Shown: in pieces, positions 51,722-55,497 of the stretch
How the letters are laid out: each line of letters begins with the position of its first letter
How positions within the stretch are numbered: the stretch's first letter is position 1
NCBI GenBank assembly: GCA_049613665.1
Contig: JBMZCV010000008.1
Coordinates: 1-55,497 of the forward strand
Source of the DNA: JBMZCV01 sp049613665
GTDB taxonomy: Bacteria; Bacteroidota; Bacteroidia; Chitinophagales; UBA2359
DNA: 55,497 bases
Direction: 5' to 3'
Position numbers and translations under genes: made by a program
The notes under the pieces: generated by a model
Database searches by the model: none
What the model was told of the DNA's origin: nothing
Seen by the model: only the letters and a program-made list of their open reading frames with translations

Positions 51722-53024
51722 TCATAAAGGTCATGACTGTTGCGAGACTTGTGAAGAACTAAAACAGGCAATTCGTTCACAAGCATCACTATCAGCAGAC
51801 CAAAAAACAATTAGCTTAACAGACTATACCGCACACCAAAACTTCAAAACCTATTGGGAAATCGTGCAGAAAGGCAAGTCTATCACAAGTGAAACTGTAA
51901 CAGATGGCGGCACGACAAGTTTGGATATTTCTAAACTACAATCTGGCTTGCCGCTGACCATCAAACAGCGAGTTTTCGATGGAAAATGTGATGAAACAAT
52001 ACACACAACGCTATTATTGTGCTGTGACAAGTCAATTTTGGTAGGCGATTGGGGCAATATGGTGGTGGCTGTTCGCAACTGTTTTAAGGCAGAAAAAGAC
52101 AGCAAAGGCATAGTCATCAGCCTCCAAACACTTGGCATCCATGACGCTACGGCAAGCATTACAGCAGTTGGCACAACGAGCAATGGCGGTACAGTAGTCT
52201 TGGTGGAAAACTCTAATATTGTCTATGTGCCAGTCACCAATTATGTCGGTGTCGATAGCTTCGAATATACCTTGACAGATGCGATGGGCAACACTTCCAC
52301 CGCTACGATTACGATGTATGTGGGCATCGTAATTCCAGATATTGAAGTGGATGTTTCTGGTGGAATTGAAAACGAAATTCAATTATTGCCAGATGGATTT
52401 ACGCCACCTTGCGACTGTTTTAAATGGGTTGTCACGAAAAAACCAATGTACGGCAACATCATTCCAGACAAAGATGGCGTAGCGATATACACCCCACACA
52501 AAGGTATGACAGGCAAAACTGACAGCTTCGAATATGGCTTTTATTGTGAAGGTTGTGACATTTTGTTTGGTGCAAGTGCAGTAGTAAATATTGGAGAAAA
52601 AGTATGTCCAGAAACAGAAGAAGAAACTTGCAGTATTGATGCCGATGGCAAACTTATCTTTGACGACCCTGTTACTGGACAAATCACTATCGGTTTGAAA
52701 AACTTGAATGGTATCACAGGAACACCAAGCTTTGAAATTTATATCTCTAAAGATATTCCTACTGGCGAAAATGCTGGCGATAGTTTTCTGCCAGATATTA
52801 CGGATAGCAATTTGTGGGTATCCAACCCAATTGCTGCCACACAAGAAGTGAGCTTGCCATACAAAAATGGCAATCAAGGCAATTATTGTGCAATGAAAGT
52901 GACAGATGATAATTGCGAAAAAATATTCTATGCCTTCTTTGACGAAGAAAGACATGATACTCCAGCTTACGAAAGTGCTTTTAGCAAAGATGGCGGCACG
53001 ACATGGATACCTGCTACTGTATAA
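51708..53024 (+). CDS. Cysteine-rich phage protein with tandem Ig-like domains
   Basis: A 438-aa protein with two or more Ig-like/cadherin-like domains: about 165-210 (NGGTVVLVENSNIVYVPVTN, YVGVDSFEYTLTD) and about 240-300 (MYGNIIPDKDGVAIYTPHKG, DSFEYGFYCEGC). Cys pairs (HDCCETCEEL, LLLCCDK, PPCDC) suggest metal or disulfide stabilisation. No signal peptide. Ig-like domains on phage virions often bind the cell surface or mucus. Its ATG lies inside the portal gene, so the two are co-translated. Confidence 0.7.
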   Translation: MITINHKGHDCCETCEELKQAIRSQASLSADQKTISLTDYTAHQNFKTYWEIVQKGKSITSETVTDGGTTSLDISKLQSGLPLTIKQRVFDGKCDETIHTTLLLCCDKSILVGDWGNMVVAVRNCFKAEKDSKGIVISLQTLGIHDATASITAVGTTSNGGTVVLVENSNIVYVPVTNYVGVDSFEYTLTDAMGNTSTATITMYVGIVIPDIEVDVSGGIENEIQLLPDGFTPPCDCFKWVVTKKPMYGNIIPDKDGVAIYTPHKGMTGKTDSFEYGFYCEGCDILFGASAVVNIGEKVCPETEEETCSIDADGKLIFDDPVTGQITIGLKNLNGITGTPSFEIYISKDIPTGENAGDSFLPDITDSNLWVSNPIAATQEVSLPYKNGNQGNYCAMKVTDDNCEKIFYAFFDEERHDTPAYESAFSKDGGTTWIPATV

Positions 53025-53052
53025 GTGCCAAAAAAAGCGAGACCAACTCATT

Positions 53053-53092
53053 AAAATAGCGGTTTGAGACTGTTCTCAAGCTGCTATTTTTA
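53053..53092 (+). terminator. 17-bp stem-loop in the head operon
   Basis: AAAATAGCGGTTTGAGA (53053-53069) pairs with TCTCAAGCTGCTATTTT (53074-53090) with two G-U pairs and a 4-nt loop. The T-tail is weak (TTTTTAT), so partial termination or attenuation is likely rather than full stop. Confidence 0.65.
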
Positions 53093-53124
53093 TAGAAAAA
53101 CTAACTAATAAGTAAATAAGGAAT

Positions 53125-53382
53125 ATGAATTATTATGTATTGGAGGCTGTCGCTTCCGACAATCACCCTGTTGTGCCAGGAGGCAAAATACTGAAGTCAT
53201 TTGATGGCGTAAGCACACTTTTAACAACCGATACAACACTCAATGCCCAGTTTCAAGAAACGCAAATTAGTGCTTTATCCGACAACGAAATTGCACAATA
53301 TTTAGCGACTGCTGGCCAAGAAGCAAGCACAGATACACCATCTTATGCTCCTTCAGATGAGCCAAACCCAAGTCCAAAATAA
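53125..53382 (+). CDS. Small phage protein, Pro/Ser-rich tail
   Basis: An 85-aa protein (MNYYVLEAVASDNHPVVPGG) with a C-terminal low-complexity PSYAPSDEPNPSPK. Follows the stem-loop by 33 bp; a next gene starts 34 bp after its stop. No domain recognised; perhaps a head-tail or tail-fibre accessory. Confidence 0.55.
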   Translation: MNYYVLEAVASDNHPVVPGGKILKSFDGVSTLLTTDTTLNAQFQETQISALSDNEIAQYLATAGQEASTDTPSYAPSDEPNPSPK

Positions 53383-53416
53383 AGAAACTGCTTTTTGCAA
53401 AACAAAAAACAAAAAC

Positions 53417-54025
53417 ATGAAGTGTGCAGGCACAAGTATTCTAAATAACACCGCTTTTGACATTCAAATATGGACATCCGAAAACTTGGTGGATAGCATT
53501 ATCAAACCCATCAAAAAGGTAAAGAAATTAGTCGACCCTTTGCGAGTGCGTTTGATAGATGGCGAAAACAATGTTTTTGTTATCAAACTATCAGATGTCT
53601 GTTGTCAGTTTGAAACCCTGAGAGCATTGGGCAAATTCTTGACAGATAATGCAGCCATAACAGCTTGTGAAAATAGTAGTAGCAATCAACAAAATACAGT
53701 TGCTTTAAGTCATAATTACAAGCATTTTCAAGTTGGTGGCATAGGCAAACCAACGCAAGCGGATATTCCGAAAGGGGCGATTTCATTCAATATCGTTCCG
53801 CTAGTGCAAGATCCAAATAAACCCACAGCTCGCAAATTTACCTTTGCCCAAATGAAAGCGACCACACTCACAGACATTGATGGCAATGAAATATCCATAG
53901 GTTTGTTGGCAAGCGTTGGCAGCAATGATGGGCGTACTGGCTGGAATTTTGTCAGCACTTTGCCTGTAAAACTGACGATAAAAACCAATGGTGCAGCGGC
54001 TTATGTGTCGTATTTACTGCCCTAA
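53417..54025 (+). CDS. Hypothetical phage protein
   Basis: A 202-aa protein starting MKCAGTSILNNTAFD; this ATG is preferred to 53345, which lies in the preceding gene. It is alpha/beta with Asn-rich loops (FETLRALGKFLTDNAAI, LVQDPNKPTARKFTFAQMKA). Operon position between portal-linked genes and the connector candidates suggests a virion part. No family recognised. Confidence 0.55.
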   Translation: MKCAGTSILNNTAFDIQIWTSENLVDSIIKPIKKVKKLVDPLRVRLIDGENNVFVIKLSDVCCQFETLRALGKFLTDNAAITACENSSSNQQNTVALSHNYKHFQVGGIGKPTQADIPKGAISFNIVPLVQDPNKPTARKFTFAQMKATTLTDIDGNEISIGLLASVGSNDGRTGWNFVSTLPVKLTIKTNGAAAYVSYLLP

Positions 54026-54045
54026 AAAATCAATTTGTTAAGACT

Positions 54046-54699
54046 ATGAAAACACTTATTTCTGTTGACGAAATCATACATTCTAGTGCTGTGAGTACGA
54101 ATAGCGAAGGCGTTTATTACAATAATTTCGCTATCAAAACCCTTGAATCAGAGCTGTTTAATGAGCATTGTTTGGGCTTTGAGTTTTACAAAAATATGCT
54201 AGAATCGCAGCGAACAGCTTGCCAATGGAACAACACCACAAGCTATGAAATGGGCAATATCGTGAAGCATGAAGCTTGTTTCTTTGAAGCCAAACAAGAT
54301 ACAACTGCTCAAGCACCACCCCAATTTACAGCAATTTGGCAGCAAGTGAGCAAGTTTACCAATGACTGTTATGAGCAGTTTTGGTGTGAACATTTGAGGG
54401 ATTATTTGGCGAGTAAAATCACGAATTATCTGCGACCCATCAGCACTTATAGGCAGACAGAACATGGCACTACTCGTTTTGAAGGCGAAAATAGAAAGGC
54501 TGTCAATTTGGAACAACTCAAATATGTGAAGGCATCGGAAGCCAATTTGATAGCCAAATCACTCGAACAGATGAAGGCTTATTTGCAGCGACATCCGACT
54601 TGTTTTCCGCTGTACAAAGGAAATCAAACAGAGAATTGTGCAAGTAATATCGAAAAAACTTGTGGCACTACCGAGCAGTCCCCTTGGTTTTTAGGCTAA
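54046..54699 (+). CDS. Phage head-tail connector candidate
   Basis: A 217-aa protein. Its N-terminus (FAIKTLESELFNEHCLGFEF) and the segment CEHLRDYLASKITNYLRPIS resemble the helical head-tail connectors of Bacteroidota prophages (DUF6712-like impression). It contains several Cys (HEACFFEAK, NDCYEQFWCEHL, NCASNIEKTCG). The C-terminal helix (LIAKSLEQMKAYLQRHPTCF) could be an assembly arm. Assignment is by position and layout only. Confidence 0.55.
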   Translation: MKTLISVDEIIHSSAVSTNSEGVYYNNFAIKTLESELFNEHCLGFEFYKNMLESQRTACQWNNTTSYEMGNIVKHEACFFEAKQDTTAQAPPQFTAIWQQVSKFTNDCYEQFWCEHLRDYLASKITNYLRPISTYRQTEHGTTRFEGENRKAVNLEQLKYVKASEANLIAKSLEQMKAYLQRHPTCFPLYKGNQTENCASNIEKTCGTTEQSPWFLG

Positions 54700-54716
54700 A
54701 AAAGAAGGCAAAAAAT

Positions 54717-55019
54717 ATGATTAGAGCTTCGATTTTAAAGCACTTGGGCAAATATCCGCATTTGACAAAAACCTTTAGCAATTACATTAAAGGCAATGAA
54801 ATATTGGAGCGAGCTGTAGAAAGCAGTATCAAGTTTTTGCTTGCGGATTCAGCCGTACAAAAAGCAGATTTGGAAGTGGTAGAACAAAGAACTACTATCT
54901 GTCAAACTTGCGAACATTATGAAGCAGATAGTTATGAATGTGGCAAAACGGATTGCGGCTGCAAGCTGTATCAAAAACTCTTGGTCTTGGATTTTGACTG
55001 TCCGATAGACAAATTTTAA
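54717..55019 (+). CDS. Small zinc-ribbon-like phage protein
   Basis: A 100-aa protein with a C-terminal four-cysteine ribbon: CQTCEHY (about 62-68), CGKTDCGCKL (about 73-82) and DCP (about 94-96). N-terminal helices (SILKHLGKYPHLTKTFSNYI) are basic. ATG 54717 is preferred over 54660, which lies in the preceding gene. Zn binding is predicted; similar ribbons occur near portal and connector genes of Bacteroidota phages. Confidence 0.65.
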   Translation: MIRASILKHLGKYPHLTKTFSNYIKGNEILERAVESSIKFLLADSAVQKADLEVVEQRTTICQTCEHYEADSYECGKTDCGCKLYQKLLVLDFDCPIDKF

Positions 55020-55043
55020 GCACGAATAAAAATAAACAAACTT

Positions 55044-55466
55044 GTGAAAAACTCAGATATAAAAGTTTTTATCATCATGTTGCTGCTCATGTTTTCACAT
55101 TGTCTCATGGCACAACAAACAGGCAATAATGCTGCACCATCAGATGGTGCTTATATAACAAAAGTTTGTGTCAATGATGGTATAGAAACCATAACAGCAC
55201 AAAAGTTTAGCTATTTCTATGGTGGCGAATATCAACATACAGAAATTAGGACACTTAGCGATGTACTTTTGCCAAATGCCACAGTCGTTCACGATAGTTT
55301 GTGCGAGCTGCCAGAGCAAACAAAGGTATGGAAAATTGATGCAGGCGAAATAAGTGGTACAACTCAAACATTTACTGACTGTCGTGAAGCGTCCTTTATT
55401 TGGGCAAACGGTGCCAACGGATTTATAGAAATCAGCTATCCGAACAATAGACCTGTTACTCTATAA
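55044..55466 (+). CDS. Secreted phage-encoded protein
   Basis: A 140-aa protein from GTG 55044; that start gives a good signal peptide (KVFIIMLLLMFSHCLMA|QQTGNN, cleavage near residue 24). The mature part is beta-rich with two Cys (CVNDG, SLCELPEQTKVWKI). Signal-bearing genes within a structural operon are unusual; it may be an envelope-active or superinfection-exclusion factor, or carry a host-derived function. No family recognised. Confidence 0.6.
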   Translation: MKNSDIKVFIIMLLLMFSHCLMAQQTGNNAAPSDGAYITKVCVNDGIETITAQKFSYFYGGEYQHTEIRTLSDVLLPNATVVHDSLCELPEQTKVWKIDAGEISGTTQTFTDCREASFIWANGANGFIEISYPNNRPVTL

Positions 55467-55497
55467 AACTATTGATTATCAGTAGCTTATAAATGTT

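Larger units (their letters stand above)
27682..55497 (+). mobile_element. Prophage, left and structural part (continues beyond the window)
   Basis: About 27.8 kb of almost uninterrupted plus-strand phage genes: amidoligase, ParB-MTase, terminase small and large, tail and connector genes, tape measure, prohead protease, capsid, portal and surface proteins. One minus-strand lipoprotein gene interrupts the tail block. The recognisable head, portal, terminase and tape-measure genes make it a long-tailed, probably non-contractile (no sheath seen) phage. No integrase, repressor, replication, holin or endolysin gene lies in the window, so integration and lysis modules must be to the right of 55.5 kb. 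The left edge is set provisionally at the amidoligase; it lies between 27250 and 27682. Confidence 0.8.

Overview
The window is AT-rich bacterial DNA from a member of the phylum Bacteroidota. The evidence is promoter-like TTTG-N19/20-TAnnTTTG elements, weak Shine-Dalgarno sequences, many short secreted proteins and lipoproteins, and gene families typical of the phylum (TPR-CHAT proteins, LuxE-like acyltransferases, compact Crp/Fnr regulators). Large helical-repeat and TPR-CHAT proteins hint at the Saprospiria/Chitinophagia/Cytophagia side of the phylum, but the genus cannot be told from this stretch.

Positions 1-27.2 kb are chromosomal. They hold ordinary housekeeping genes: a biotin carboxylase, bioB with a downstream EamA transporter, an LptF/LptG permease, a PhoA-type alkaline phosphatase, a cupin, a GNAT/methyltransferase/LMW-phosphatase operon, a LuxE-like enzyme and an AraC regulator. 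Three conflict or stress modules are set among them. The first is a two-gene operon of an OLD/AAA15-type ATPase and a small PD-(D/E)XK nuclease-like protein (1651-3587). The second is a cluster of a TPR-CHAT caspase-like protease, an anti-sigma-like protein and an ECF sigma factor (7960-12.6 kb); its parts recall the protease/inhibitor/sigma arrangement of type III-E CRISPR, but no CRISPR genes are present. The third is a type II restriction-modification pair (21350-23770) abutting lptF tail to tail.

From about 27.7 kb to the right edge (55.5 kb) the window is the packaging and structural half of a tailed prophage, almost all on the plus strand. It opens with an amidoligase and a small companion gene, then a promoter driving a ParB-MTase fusion, the terminase small and large subunits and a gene pair that appears to be joined by a -1 frameshift. 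Next come tail and adaptor genes and a 1589-aa tape measure protein. A terminator, a pair of 13-bp direct repeats and a near-consensus promoter (46.64-46.84 kb) separate this from a second operon with the ClpP-like prohead protease, the probable major capsid protein, the portal, Ig-like surface proteins and small connector candidates. So tail genes precede head genes, the reverse of the usual siphovirus order. A lipoprotein gene on the opposite strand (39583-40053) looks like a moron. No integrase, repressor, lysis gene, tRNA or att site was found; the right end of the prophage lies outside the window.

The best candidates for something undescribed are the TPR-CHAT/anti-sigma/ECF-sigma cluster, the ATPase-nuclease operon, the phage amidoligase with its small partner, and the apparent frameshift fusion behind the large terminase.
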